NCBI GenBank assembly: GCA_030068145.1
Contig: JAPJBO010000028.1
Location: forward strand, 310,001-374,000
Source: Diplonema papillatum
Lineage: Eukaryota; Euglenozoa; Diplonemea; Diplonemida; Diplonemidae
DNA: 64,000 nt
Direction: 5' to 3'
The translations under genes and the position numbers were made by a program. Shown piece after piece: positions 23,531 to 35,790 of this stretch. The notes under the pieces were generated by a model that was given only the letters and a program-made list of their open reading frames with translations, was not told the origin of the DNA and did no database searches. How positions within the stretch are numbered: position 1 is the stretch's first letter; the number at the start of each line of letters is the position of its first letter.

Positions 23531-26185
23531 TCAAAAGCTGGTCCACACCTCCATGGCCTTCATGATCTCCTGTCGTGATCCCAGCTCGGCAAAGATGCCA
23601 GGGGTGGCCAGCGGTTCCTGCGGCTGCTTTTCCCACTGCGTGATAAACCGGGAGAGCAGAGCCTGGCGTGCGGTGAGCCGTTTCACCGGGTTGATGGTGA
23701 GCAGGCCCTCGATTAGATCCTTCGCGTCCTCCGAGATGTTCTTCCAACGCGCGTCCGGGAACAGAACGCCTCGGTCAATCTTCTTCAGGAGCTCCTCCCG
23801 CTCGGACTTGGACCGGATCTGGCCAGTGAACGGCGGGGTTCCTGCCAGCATGATGTACAACACGACGCCGATGGACCACATGTCCAAGAACTTGACGTCG
23901 TGCGATGTCGTCAACAGCGGCCGGACTCCGTGCATTTGGATCCCTCTAATGATCTCGGGAGCGATGTAAAACGACGTGCCGCACGGGGTAGCCGATACCA
24001 TGTCGTTGGACAGGACCTTAGCAAGGCCGAAGTCCGCAAGCTTCACGCAGTCGACGTTGTTGATGAGGATGTTTTCGGGTTTAATGTCCCGATGAACGAT
24101 CGCGTTGTCATGCAGGTACTGCGTGGCGAGGAGGAGGGCGCGGCACACTTTGGACGCGTCTTGCTCGCACAGTTTCTTGTTCGCTCGGATCCATTCGTAC
24201 AAGTCGGTGTCCATCTTCTCGAGCACCATGTACACGTAGTCGTACGTCTCGACGATCTCGTAGAGCTTGACGATGTTCGGGTCGTTGACCCGCCGCAATA
24301 TCTCCTTCTCGTGCGCGACCATCTCCGCCTTTTTCCCGGTCAGGTGCTCCTTCGATATCTGCTTGATGGCCCTCGGCTGCGACGTCCGCTTGCACGTTGC
24401 CGCCAGCACGCGCGAAAACGCCCCGGTGCCCATCAGGCGCGACTCGTCAATTATGTAGCAGTCAGCTGTTGAGTAAGGAAATGGATGAACAAGATCTCTC
24501 CCTCACGAATTCATCAAGAAAAATTGGGTCGCAGCTCTTGACAAAAGGTTGTTGCTTCGCTTTTTTCTCAGGAGGTCCGAACTATGCTGCACACTTTCAA
24601 GAAAACAAGACAACAATCAAAAGGGTTTTCTTAGGGTTGGTTGCGGTGAGAGCCCGATACGCCGAGTCGCCTCGTCGCGCAAGAAAGAGGGAAATACTCG
24701 AGGGACTGCCTTGAGCTCATAACAATACAACTACAAAGTGGGTCTTTTTTGTTGAACGCTTACGCCCGGCACTAAACCCAGAGTTACCTGTGTTTCGTGT
24801 GGGCTACAGCACATTTACCTCTTTTGATCTATCGCAACTGGCAGAAGCGCTTTCATCCCGATGAAGAGATTACTTGCAAGGCACCATTACCACCGTTCAT
24901 AGAGCACAGGTCTTGATGCGAGGCGTTGATCCCAGCCTTCTGAACACCAGCAGTACGCTGATGCCCAGCAAACTGGGCCACCTTGCACCCTGAGCTCTGG
25001 ATCCAACTACGAGCTTTTTAAGTGCGGCAGATGCAGTTGAAGGCCTGGGGTGTTCAAAAGAGAACTCGAACGAGGTCGTTGCGCAGCATGTGTCGTGCCT
25101 GTGTCTCCAACAGAAGCTTGTTCCCACTTACCACTCCATCCCTCACCCACACCACCCAGTGCTGACTCGTCCTAGTCAACCTTTTCCTTCCGGATCTTTA
25201 CCTTATTTTCTATTTGCTCTGACCAAGTTTCGTACTGTACGAAGGACAAACTCGGTCAGGTTGACCAAGTTTACCCCTCCAAGCTACACCCCTGAAGAAG
25301 AGTGCATACAGATGTTGTTAACGCGAATCGCGGGAGACGCGGGGACTACATTTTGCGACGTTGGCTGTGACATCGGCTGTGACATTGGCTGCGACATGTT
25401 ACCACGTCCCCAACCCGCCTATTCAACGCCCGGATACTTGGCTAGGAGAATGGGCCTATACATTGGCGTGATTAATATCCAAAATACGCCGACGGTCCAG
25501 CTGCTAGGGCTTCCGGGAGTTTTTGCGGTGACGTGGGCTGCAGACACACCGACCACCCTGCGCTGAGAAGTTTACCTGGAAGGTCTTGCCCGCGTTAGGG
25601 CCGATAAGGGGGTCGGCCATAAAGGTTAAAACCAGGGTGCTTGCTGGACAGTGGTTTCTGCACCAGTCCTTTGCCTGCTAGACGCAGAGCAGCTTTCCTC
25701 CTGCGGCTACCCCGGCTAAGGCACCCGGTGCAAGCTGCACCGCGGCAGTTCAGGCCCCAACTGAGCCGTCACATGCTGCACAGCCGGGTCGTTGAGAACA
25801 CCTGCAGCGGCAGTACGCGAGCTGCCCATCAGCCGCTTGAACAGCTGCTGGTCAAAGCCGGCTCGTAGCCGACCCCACCTGTCACGTCAACCGGTGTTCT
25901 CACCTGTTGTTTCCTTCTTAACCAAAACATGAAAATGCTGTCGCGCCACCTCCGCGTCGCCAAGCGGACTCTCTCTTCCTCTTTCCTATTGGGTCATGCG
26001 CCCATCATCCATGTGGTTATCCACAAAACGGATCTGGCGCTTCCTTTGTTTGTGCGCACTTCCTTCAAACCTGTTTTGTTCATCTGAGGATAGTACGTTG
26101 CCATCGATAGGTTTTCTTCTTGACAAACTGCATTCGTTAGACGCAACAACTCTCTCCCCTCATCGTTTTCATCATCAATAGACAT
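23531..26185 (-). CDS. CaMK-like Ser/Thr protein kinase, two exons
   Basis: Exon 1 (26185-26071) starts MSIDDENDEG and ends in phase 1 at gtttga; exon 2 (24465-23531) starts at a caacag acceptor in the matching phase. Together they code for 349 residues. The join restores the N-terminal lobe: ADCYIIDESRLMGTGAFSRV, with the glycine loop GTGAFS at about residues 51-56. Downstream are the AIK lysine, HRDIKPEN, DFG, the APE motif and DMWSIGVVLY, so all catalytic residues are present. The protein ends about 35 residues after the domain, with no EF-hand or autoinhibitory region, so it is CaMK-like rather than a CDPK. There is an insert (GIQMHGVRPLLTTSHD) between APE and the DxWS helix. Exon 2 is certain; exon 1 is supported by phase and sense but has lower GC than its partner. 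The 1.6-kb intron carries a truncated MITE-like repeat. Confidence 0.85.
24690..24842 (+). mobile_element. MITE-like element, family 1, truncated copy
   Basis: It keeps the left end and interior of family 1 but lacks 30 internal bases and the right inverted repeat, stopping at cgcaactggcag. It lies in the kinase intron. Confidence 0.8.
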
Positions 26186-27557
26186 CGGCCGCGGTCGTGC
26201 AAGCAACAGGCTCTTTGCTTTTTGGCGGGTCGGCTCACCGCCCCCGAAAACTGGCGTACGAGACCCTGTCATCTGTGACGATTCTGTGTGACGGTCGGGG
26301 GGGAGGGCGGGAGAAAAGGGTTGGAAGCGAATGAGCAGGGCCATTGCCAAAGACTCCGATCGAGAACGTGCCGGATGGCCATGCTCCTGGGGCTCAACTC
26401 CTAATGTCAAAGCGATTGGGCTAGAATTTCGGGTCCAGGAAAAGCTGGCAAGGGAGACCTCCTATTCGCAGAAAAGGGGTGATCCCTGCTTTTGCGAGGG
26501 AAGAAGGGTAGGGACCCGTACGACCTTCTTCAAAGTCAGCGGATGCAAGTCCACAGGAACAGTGGTTCTCGCGCCGAGCCTCCTGGGGGTGGACCTACAA
26601 TCTACTCCTTCGATCTGAAACGTGTTTGCGAATTGATACAGCAAGGTTGCTACAGTAATTTAAGGGCCCATGCCCCCCAAGTGCCGGTACTACAAACAGG
26701 CCTACGCGAACCGAGAAGGGCCGCTCCTAGTTGGTGGAGTGATTCGTCAGGTTGATTCCGTTAACGAACGAGATCTCGACCCATAAATAGGTGGGCGTGT
26801 CGTTGTAGGGGGTGTCTTTTGGCGGCTTGCTGCGTACCCGAGACGCACACTTCTTAAGGGGACTGCGCGCGACTTATAGCGCGCGGAAGAGCGAGCGATG
26901 CTCCTAAATGTCCGAGGCTGCACGCGCACTACACTGACACAGTAAACGAGTCTGAGAGCCTTCCGGCTACCTATCTTGAAGAGGATGGGAAATCTTTTAA
27001 ACCGATATCGTTTGGGTTCGAATGCTCTGCATCGCCGGCGTAGATCTATGTTTGCAAAAGATTGGCGCCCTATTGTCAGAGGACGATATGAGGTCGTGGA
27101 GGGTAAGTCGACCCTCCCGCCACTGAACGCCAGTTGGGTTGCATCTTTCCACTGTCCCCGTTGCGATCGAGTCATTTGGCCGGGAAGACTTGACAAGGTC
27201 TGTTCAGCGTGTTTGACCCATAGTGCGTGGGCTGCCAAACGTCAACCTCTGGATCGCGCTCGAAGGCAAGCGAGCAAAAGAGCGGGCGCGAAGAAGTGTG
27301 CCAACAGGCGCGCATAATGCGGTCCCTCTGGGTGTCGCGGTAGTAATCCGCAGCTGCGCTCTGGACGCACTCCAGGTCTTGTCATGCATGAGACCAGTAA
27401 AGTGCAGGTGCCATGAAGGCAGGCAAGCACTGTTCGCGGGGTAGTGGAGGAGCCAATGCTGGCGGCTGATGCTGTTCTGTTGTCACCCAAGAGGATAGCT
27501 CGACAGACTAAACAGACTGGCAGAGTCCATGCCACTGTGCGCAGCTTCGGGACACGT

Positions 27558-27779
27558 TCAGCTGCGGAAAAGGACCTCTGTGGTGAAAGCCGCGTAGTCC
27601 ACTTCGCCACTTCCGTACATGTCGGCTTCCAGGAGAATTTCCTTCACGTCCTCAGGCTGCATGGGGTTTCCGAGTTTGCTCAACACGAACGTAAGCGTGT
27701 CGACGGTCACCGTGCCGGTGTTTTTTGTGTCAAACACTCGAAACGCGCGCAGCACGTCGTCCACTGACGCATCTCCCAT
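27558..27779 (-). CDS. Small protein with two degenerate EF-hands (half-calmodulin-like)
   Basis: The ATG at 27779 gives 73 residues beginning MGDASVDDVLRAFRVFD. Two helix-loop-helix units are clear. Loop 1 (DTKNTGTVTVDT) and loop 2 (DMYGSGEVDYAA) both lack the acidic residue at position 12, so neither should bind calcium well. This is typical of myosin light chains and some dynein or centrin-like light chains. The length fits only the C-terminal lobe of a calmodulin-family protein. No N-terminal lobe was found in the 1.1 kb upstream, so the gene is either truly short or missing an exon. The frame stays open upstream to about 27941, but that stretch belongs to a tandemly duplicated segment and is probably untranslated. 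Confidence 0.65.
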   Translation of the reverse strand: MGDASVDDVLRAFRVFDTKNTGTVTVDTLTFVLSKLGNPMQPEDVKEILLEADMYGSGEVDYAAFTTEVLFRS

Positions 27780-27794
27780 GGACGGCCAAACAAC

Positions 27795-28150
27795 CGACTC
27801 CCCCGACCACAGTTTTCCACCCCCCACGGCCTGATGTTCCTCGTTTACCGGAGGAAAGACCGAATGTAAATGTTCAGGCTGTGCCGTTTTAGATCGCTGG
27901 GTACTAGTCGTGAAAGGAACTGGCTCCGGCAAACCCAGCATTGAAATAGCAACCGAAACCTGTCAATGACGCAATTGGTTGTCAAATCTTGGCCGTCCAG
28001 CCCCGACCACAGTTTTCCACCCCGGCCTGATGTTCCTCGTTTACCGGAGGAAAGACCGAATGTGAATGTTCAGGCTGTGCCGTTATAGATCGCTGGGTAC
28101 CTGGCACCGGCAAACCCAGCATCGCGATACCAATCAAAACCCGTCAATGA
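27795..28150. repeat. Tandem duplication of the EF-hand gene upstream region
   Basis: The phrases ctgatgttcctcgtttaccg, gaggaaagaccgaatgt and gatcgctgggtac appear in both 27812-27910 and 28005-28105. The nearer copy merges into the start of the EF-hand gene. Confidence 0.88.
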
Positions 28151-28868
28151 CGCAATTGGTGCTCAAGGCTTGGGGCCGTCAGGATAGCAGAGAGCACTGC
28201 AGAACGGACGTGTTCATGCTAAATCTGTTGATACCCAGGGCCACCTTGCAACCTGAGCTCTGGATCCAACTACAAGCTTTTTAACAGCAACACCTTTAAC
28301 ATACGCCGTCGACCCCGGGCACATCCTCGTTGGAACCGTTTCAAGGTTCGCGCACACGGCTCATCGCACAACTCTGTGTTGAGACTAGAATCACACACAA
28401 AAAGATGCCTTCGCCCTTTCGCTATACTTACTGACGCATCCACACGACTTTTCCCTTTCACCTCGTTAGTCCTCGTGTCAGGGATCATACCTCGGCGAAA
28501 AGACCCTTCAGCATGACGTTCGCTCGCTCAGCGCTGAAGTTCATGTTTAGAACACATTGCGATGTCTCGAAAGGCGGGACAAGAGAAACGAAAAAAGTGA
28601 ATCGCGGGTACGCTCTAAACGTGACTGACTCACGGATCTAACATTTTCTATTTCTAGCGAGCTCAGCACAACCGGCCGCTGGAAGTAACAAACGGTTCAA
28701 TAGATCTATCGGGGAAACGAGACGGATGGGGAGAAAAACGAAAAAGGGGAGTGCGTCTTTTGACTGGGAGGAAGGCAGCCTTCTGGCCGCTGTCTGACAA
28801 AAGACACCTTCCCCGCGTAGATTGCCACCGTCAGTCTGCTTCGCATGTTGTGAAGCACTGCCGATATT

Positions 28869-31800
28869 TTAGGGCCCGACACTCTCGAAGGCAGGTCTCA
28901 GGTCTGCGACCGTTGGTCTTGAAGACAGGTCTGAAGGCTGCAAGTGTTTTTGACGAGCACAGAGCGAGGCGAGGTACGCCTCGTTGTGTTGCTGAAGGCT
29001 TTCACCAACGGCCGTGTCGGCGGAGGGCATGTCGAGTGCTTCAGACGGCGTTGCGTCCGAGAAGTCCAGCCCGCAACCTCCGTCTTCCGCGTCGTGTCCC
29101 TCGTGCGCGAAGTCAGCAGGCCCATCTCCGCCGAAGGGGGAGCCGCAGCTAATCCCGCCGCCCGGCTTGACCTCCTGTTCGACTTCGCCTGCTCCCAGAT
29201 TTGACGCCGGCTTCGCTTGCTGCCGCGTTTCGGCTTCGCTCGCTGCGGCATTCGACGTCGCCGGGTCGCCTTCGTTGCGCCCCAGCAAGCGCCGCAGCGT
29301 TTTCGCGCTGTGCGCGCGCGCGGCTTCCAGTTGCCGAAAGCCCAGAGCAACGCCGATGGCGACCAGGCTGACGCACACAAGCGCCTGTGCGGGGGAAAAT
29401 CTTAGTTTCGTGTTCAGGCGCTACTTGCCTCTCATGTGTTTGATGCTAGCATCAAGTCTTCTTCGCGGAATGCAGAGTCTTCTTTTCTGTTCTTTTCTTT
29501 CTTTCGTTGTCGACAACTTCTTTCTTCGCGGAATGCAGAGTCTTCTTTTCTGTTATTTTCTTTCTTTCGTTGTCGACAACTTCTTTTTTCTCCTTCTACT
29601 TTCTTTACCATGGGGTTTTTGGACTTTCTGGTACCGTAGAGTAGTTCTTCTTTCTCAATGCCGCCCACGGGGGAGGGTGAGGTCGTTTTAACGTTCTCGC
29701 ACTTTGTGCTGTGATTGGCTCCGGATGCAGTGCCCTGAAATGCATCGCGAAAGGCTAAGAAAAGCAAACGCGACCGAAACTTGTACGAAGACAACACACC
29801 CGCCCGCCAAGGAAAAGCCCCCGCTTCTCACAAGGCAAAAAGAGACTTCAGAAACCCGGCCGCTTTGCATAAGCAGTCGAGCAGAAGCGGGCCCCGTGAT
29901 TCGGTCGATTGCCGTCTCAGTAGCACGCCGCAATCGCAGCACGCCGGTGTTGTGCATTCTCTCATGGCTCCCGCAACATTATTGACACTGGGCCTTCAGA
30001 GTAAAGACACGTCAAAAAGGAACAACATTTGCTGCTGTGAAGAGATGTGTTACGAAACCTTGCCAAGGAGCACCACGTTTCCTATTCTGGAGCCGTAGCA
30101 CTCTCTCGAGTTTGACCCATAGATTCCGCAGAAGGTTTTCTGCGCGCTGGACAGCCTGTCAGCTGTCCGCAAAGGGGTGAAGTGAACACAAAATAAGAGC
30201 TCGTCACTCGAACAACCGCGGCTGATACAAAACTAATGATGATGATGACGGGAAGAGAGAGTTGTTTTCGTTGAACGCAGTGCCTGATCGTTTTTTACGT
30301 AAAGCTGGATTCAGGACGCAAGTGAAAACGCCACGGTTTGCGGCGACGAGCTTCTCATTTCCTCCAACATTTCATGCTTGGTAAAAAGAAAGCACACCGT
30401 CGACGCAGCGCCGGGCCCGCCGAGAGCCACGACGAGGAGCGACGCCGAGAGCACCCCGACGGCGAGCTGGGCGACCGCGAACGCCGTCCGCCACGCGGGG
30501 TCGGGCGCGAACCGCCACCAGAGCCACGCGGCCGGCACGCAGGTCACCGTGGCGACGGCCGCCGCCGCGGCCGGCGGGCAGAGCGCGAGCGAGACGGCCA
30601 CCGCGAGCCCCTGCGCGGCATCCGCCGCGTGCAAAACGGGCGCCATCCGCGTGACCCGGCTGCCGTACGCCACCGCGCCGGAGACCACGGAGAGGAGGAC
30701 TACAAGGCCAGCTCCCCGGAGTACCGGGTACTCGACGGTACGCTGGAACACGGCGGTCCCTCGGTCGGCGCCGAGCAAGTTGCACATGACGGCCGGAAGC
30801 AGGGCATGCGTCGTTACCAGCAGCACAGCCCCAACCCTCGGATCACCCAGGAACCACGCAGGCACCGCCCGCCGCCTCATCCCGGCGTAGCACAGGTACC
30901 CCGACACCGTAACGGCGGCAAGCCCCAGTAGCAGTGCGCAGGCAACCCCGTCCGGCCGGGAGTTGACCAAAATCCGCGCGAGGTCTCCCATCCAGTACCC
31001 GTCGACCGCCCCGGCGACTGCGAGCACGACGAGCGCCGCGCGCACCGACGCCGCCGCGGCCACCGCCGCCAGCCACCGGGGGCCCGCGGCGCGGCCGTGC
31101 CGGCGGGCCGCGTAGAAGCAGGGGTCGCGCGCGTTGCCCGCGAAATACGCCGCCAGCGCCGCTCCGCAGGACGCGAGGTACAGCCCGCCGGAGGCGGCGG
31201 CCGGCGCACCGGACACGGCGGCGAAGGCGCCCGCCACGCCGAGCAGCTGCAGGGCGGCAAACCCCGCAGCGGCCGAGGCGAACAGCCGCGGCGCCGCGAG
31301 CCTTCCCTTCAGCCGGTGCGCGTCCGCCAGCGCGAGGCACGGCGGTACCCCCGGCGCGCACGACAGCGCCGGCGCCGCTACCGGCGCGATGAACAGCCCG
31401 CACGCCACCGCGCACAGCAGCAGGGGCAGCAGGTATTCCGCCCACAGCGAGCGCCCGCTCGGCGCGGCGGCCTGCTTTTTTCGAGGTCCCGTTGGGAATG
31501 GGGCGGTGCCGTCGGCGGCGGTGGCCGACAGCAAGAAGTCGGCGCACCGCCGCCGGCCGTTGGCCAGCGCGTGCTGGTGCGGGGTGAAGCCGGCTGCGTC
31601 TTCTGCGTTCGCGTCCCGCCGTTCTGCAAACAGGAGCCGCAGCGAGTCGACCGAGCCGTGCACGCAGCAGTAGTGCGCGAGCGACCTCCCGGCGGAATCG
31701 GCGGGACACGCGTCGTAGCAGGGTACCACGGTGCGCAGGGCCGCCAGCTTCGCCGCCCAACCGGTGCGAACGGCGTGGTGCATGGCCGTGCGGCCGCGCA

Positions 31801-33918
31801 TGTCGCATTCGAGCACGGCGGCGCCCGCTCCGTCGAGCGCGAGCAGCATCCGCAGCACCTGCAGGCCGGCGGCGTCGCCAGCGGCCGGCGCGACGCCGTC
31901 GTCGACCCGCCAGACCTTGCTCTCGTCGATCAGCCCGCTCCCCGGGGGCCCCTTTTTTCCAGCGTCCCGCGCCTCCTCCACGATCGAATCCACCACGACC
32001 TCCAACCCCACGGGGCTCAGCGCCGCCGTGTCCAGGTCTCGCCCGGCTTCGTCCTTCACGACCGCATCCTTCAACAAAACGAGCCCGCGGGCAGTCCTCC
32101 CCAAAGGGGGTCTCCCCGAGCAGACCAGTCGTGCGGCCTGAGGTAGCCCGTAGTCATTTGCGCCGCTCGCTAGGTGAAGCGGGGTGAAGCCGTTGGCGTC
32201 CTTGAGGAAGGGTTGGATGTGCGGAGATGAGATGAGGACGCCCGCGGCTTCGGGGAGGCGGCGGGCGGCCGCGATGTGCAAGGCGGTCTGCCTCGTGGCT
32301 GGGTCGCGCGCGTTAACGCCGGCGCCGATGCGCGAAGCGATGCAGGCGGCGGCTTCGACGCGGCCGTGCGAGACGGCGTGCATCAGAGGGGTGCGCCCCT
32401 GCTCGTCGGGCGCAGCGAGGTCCCGCTGGCTGCCTCGCTGGAGCGCGGGGAGGTACCCGCGGGCGGCGGCTTCGTACACGCGGGCAGTCGCCCCCGGCAG
32501 CACCGGCAGATCGTTGCGGGTCGACCGCTGGGGGGACCCGGAGCGCCGGGACGGCACCTCCGACGGCGGCGACAGCGAAAACGGGTCTCCTCGCTGCTGT
32601 TCGTCGTCGAAGCACCCGAGCGACTGCGACCGGCCAACCCCAGACACGACGCCCCCCTCGTCCGAGCGGCCGGCGGCGGTGCCGTCTGTCACCACGCGGA
32701 TCCCGTCGCTGGCGGAGGAGTGGGGGGACGGATACGCATCACCGGGCGTCCGAGCAGCCGGCGGGTGCGTTGCTGGGGGAAACTCGTCGCCGTCGGATAG
32801 AACCGAGACTTGGATGGCCGCGTCAGCGGCGGCGTCGTCGGGCGGCGGCGGGGGTGGCGGGGCGCGCGCCTTGGCTATGCCGTAGAGCCGGTCGAAGACG
32901 GAGCCCTTCCGCTTCAGGCCGAACTTCTCGGTGCCGAGCACGCGCGGGTGGAACGACGGCGGCGGCTCGCTGCGGGCCGCCGGCTTGAAATTCCGGATTT
33001 CGGCCTTCTGCAGCCGATCCCACACGCACGGCGCCGCCGGCGTGCCGTCCTTCGCGACGCTGTCCAGAGCGGCTTCCTGCGTGGGGGGTCGTTGTTGTTG
33101 GTGCTGGTTTTGAGGGATAAGGAAAAGGTAAGGAATCTTCTTGCGGTGGCCACCGCTGGTCTGGTAGTTCGTGCTACCTCCATTCTTCTACACTCCTTCT
33201 TTTCTCTACTCACTACTGTACGTACTCTTTCACTCTTTTGGAATCAGAACGGCTTCCTGCGTGGGGGGGTTGAACTGCGGACCCTTGTCCTGTCCCCTGT
33301 TATACTACCGAAGACATCACTTCTTGATTGGTTTCCATACCACAATGGGGAAAGACATTGCTCGCGCCTGGTGCGTAGCCACAGGTGTGGGTTCGACGTG
33401 CCGGAACACCATTCAAATACACGGATTGCGCGAAAATCACGCTCAATGGAAAACATGGGAAAGTACTTCCTCTGCAAAAACCCTGTCACCGTTGGCTTCG
33501 TATCTCTCCCGGAAAGGGTTCCACTGAGTTTGGCTTGCAACGGGGTCCCCAACACACGCACTACACGCGATAACGGTCGTCCGTGGCAACCATGTCAAGC
33601 CGATCCCCGGCGCTCGGAACAAAGTCATACCTTTTTGACTGACCGCTGAGCGGGCTTGTTGGTCGCGTCAGCTAAAGCCGGTCGTACGGAGTCTTCTTGA
33701 GGAGGCGGAGGCGACAGGCACGGCGGCTCCTCTGACTTTTGTATGCCCACATACTCTCGTTGGACCTCCTTCTTGCGCATGCCATCATCATACAGGCGGT
33801 CGTGAATAGGCGCCCGGCTTTCTCGCAAGTACAGGCTGCCGACCCACTGCTGGTATTCCGTCGAGTCCAGTTCGCGCCTCACGGAGTCGCGTATCTCCGA
33901 CTCCTCGCGACTCGGCAT
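28869..33918 (-). CDS. Ankyrin-repeat multi-pass membrane protein with DRLY motifs, three exons
   Basis: Exons 33918-33631, 33076-30398 and 29384-28869 join in phase 0 (donors gtatga and gtgtgc; acceptors cacgcag and cacag), giving 1160 residues. Exon 1 carries IHDRLYDDGMRKK and exon 2 starts with CVWDRLQ and SVFDRLYGIA. These are three related short motifs, of a kind I recall as common in kinetoplastid and algal proteins. Residues ~280-620 hold ankyrin-type repeats (TPLMHAV, TALHIAA, TPLHLAS, TAMHHAV, LAHYCCVHGS, TPHQHAL). From about 640 onward several hydrophobic helices follow. The last one is rebuilt across the exon 2/3 junction (LLVVALGG...ALVCVSLVAIGVALGF). A cytosolic acidic tail ends the protein. 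An ankyrin-DHHC palmitoyltransferase was considered, but no DHHC cysteine motif is present. Channel or transporter function cannot be shown. The ATG at 33918 follows aaaag directly. Confidence 0.85.
30264..30385 (+). repeat. Dispersed repeat, family 9, copy at an ankyrin-gene splice donor
   Basis: It matches 301-418. It ends about 12 bases from the 5' splice site of the ankyrin membrane gene at 30398. Confidence 0.85.
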
Positions 33919-35790
33919 CTTTTAGGTTCCTCCCGCCCCCTCCAAGGCACCTAGGACAGTTACGTTGTGTCTGCCGGCATTGACTATGGGTGCAGAACGA
34001 GACCACGGCATGCCCAAAAGAAACAGTCCTTGCGGACGTTTGCGGGGGCGTCTGCGAGACGGGGCGGGGATGCGTAATCTAATTATTCGGCTTCCTGGCT
34101 CGGCGACTACTTTCCCAGCTCCAACTAGAGACCTTCTAAAGTACAACGGCGGCTTCCCGTCCGGCAAATGAAACTGCACACAGCAAATGGCTACTTGTTG
34201 CAAATGCAACAAGTGAATTCACCTTCGTGAACGTACACAGCAGTGCGGCTGATAACCACACCGCGCAAGTAGCACAACTGGGATCAGATCCGACCGGTCC
34301 AGAGCTGATACAATGGTTGATGAGTGTGTGCATCAGCTCCGGTCGAGTTCCGTTCATATCTTCTCAGGAATGGATGTGGTGCCCTGTGGAACCTGGTGGA
34401 CCCACACAGCTAGCACTTGAGTCGTTCCTGCAAAAACACGGCGGGTGCGGTCGTTTGTAGAAGCAGCACAGACCTGAGAGCAAGTTTCTAGGCACATGCT
34501 CCGGCCAGTTTCAATATGCACGACCAGACTTGAAGCCGCCGTATCCGATTCAGCAGGTACTCACTCCTCCGCGCCTTTCCACCAACGCCTGCAATTTGCC
34601 CACTTTCAGGTGTTTCTATTGACCTCCGTGAACTGAGGCGTAGTGTTTCCGCCCACTTCATAGCTCAGAATTCGCGTTCGACAAAGCAGTGGCACAACCT
34701 CAACCCCCAACCGATGACAGGTTGCTTTCGAGTCGTTTCGCTTCTGATGTCACAAAGTATGACAACCAGCTTCAACTCGCGCTGTGTTCATTGGCTTCAC
34801 TTCACTACTACAGGCAGCTAGACCTGCAGGGCGGTGCGTCAGGCAACGGCCGTCGCCTTTTTCCCTTAACATTGAACAACGAGAAGAATAAACTGAAGGT
34901 TCGTGAGACTCAACTGAACAGTAGTACTGTACACTGCCCGCAACGGACATGCCTGGGCAGAGGCCAAACGGGCGCGAGACCTTTTTGTGAGAAATACTCG
35001 GGTGGGGTGTGCTAGGAGAACGAACTTTTTAGAAAGGCTACAAGTACAAAGATGGGGGAGAACTGGTAGGCACAGGAAACGCTGTCCCCATATTTCCCAA
35101 TATGCATCCTGACAACGATCCTCTGTACCTTGAAGAAACTATTGTTTAGAGAAGAAAGCTCTCGTTCTGTCTGATACGACTCGTCCTGCGGTTGCTACTA
35201 GAATTGAAGACCGACTAATTGCTCGTTCGATCCCTTACGACAGCCCTGCGGACAAGCCTGAAGCCAGCGCCTACAGTAATTCCAGGGCAAAAGCTCGTAG
35301 TCGGACCGAGAGCTCAGGTTGCAAGCAGCCCAGTAATGTGAGTGTGTCAGCGTGCTGCTGGTATTCAGAATGGCTGGGGAAAACCACTCCGTATTCCACA
35401 GTCCAGGATAGGTACAGCTCATTCGCCCTTGGGTTTCTTGCCACCTCCCCTTTGCAGGTCGCTGAGCTCGTTTTTCACGGAGGGGCTGCTCGCATCCTGC
35501 TCCTTCTGCCATGATCACCTCCAGATTCTCCCTAACCCTGGGCTGCCAACGGCATCTCCAGCCTCAGACGGACGACGGCTACCATCAGCTCGGCCATATC
35601 CAGAGGGTGTCTGGGGCGTTGAGCCGTAGACGCGTGCTTCGCCGCACAACTGCGAATCCTCACCTGTGTCTTGCTTGGACACCCACCCCAAACCGGAAGA
35701 ATCGTTGGAAACTCCGCACACCAAAGGTCACGCAGTAGAATCCTCGGCTGATCTATCTGTAATGGTGGCCGAGGTTTTCTCGGCGAAGTC
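33919..35790. other. Intergenic stretch, nothing recognised
   Basis: There are short open frames only, no domain, and no clear repeat family. Confidence 0.45.

Noticed and set aside
26976..27317. Plus-strand frame with a CPRC...CSAC zinc-ribbon look
   Set aside because: Only one possible metal-binding cluster, no family match, AT/GC use unlike the genes, and the opposite strand to all supported genes.
31097..32146. Plus-strand open frame of 349 codons
   Set aside because: It is the antisense of the ankyrin gene; Arg/Gly-rich with no motif.
30398..33076. Ankyrin-type DHHC palmitoyltransferase
   Set aside because: Ankyrin repeats plus membrane helices fit, but no DHHC cysteine-rich domain is present in the translation.
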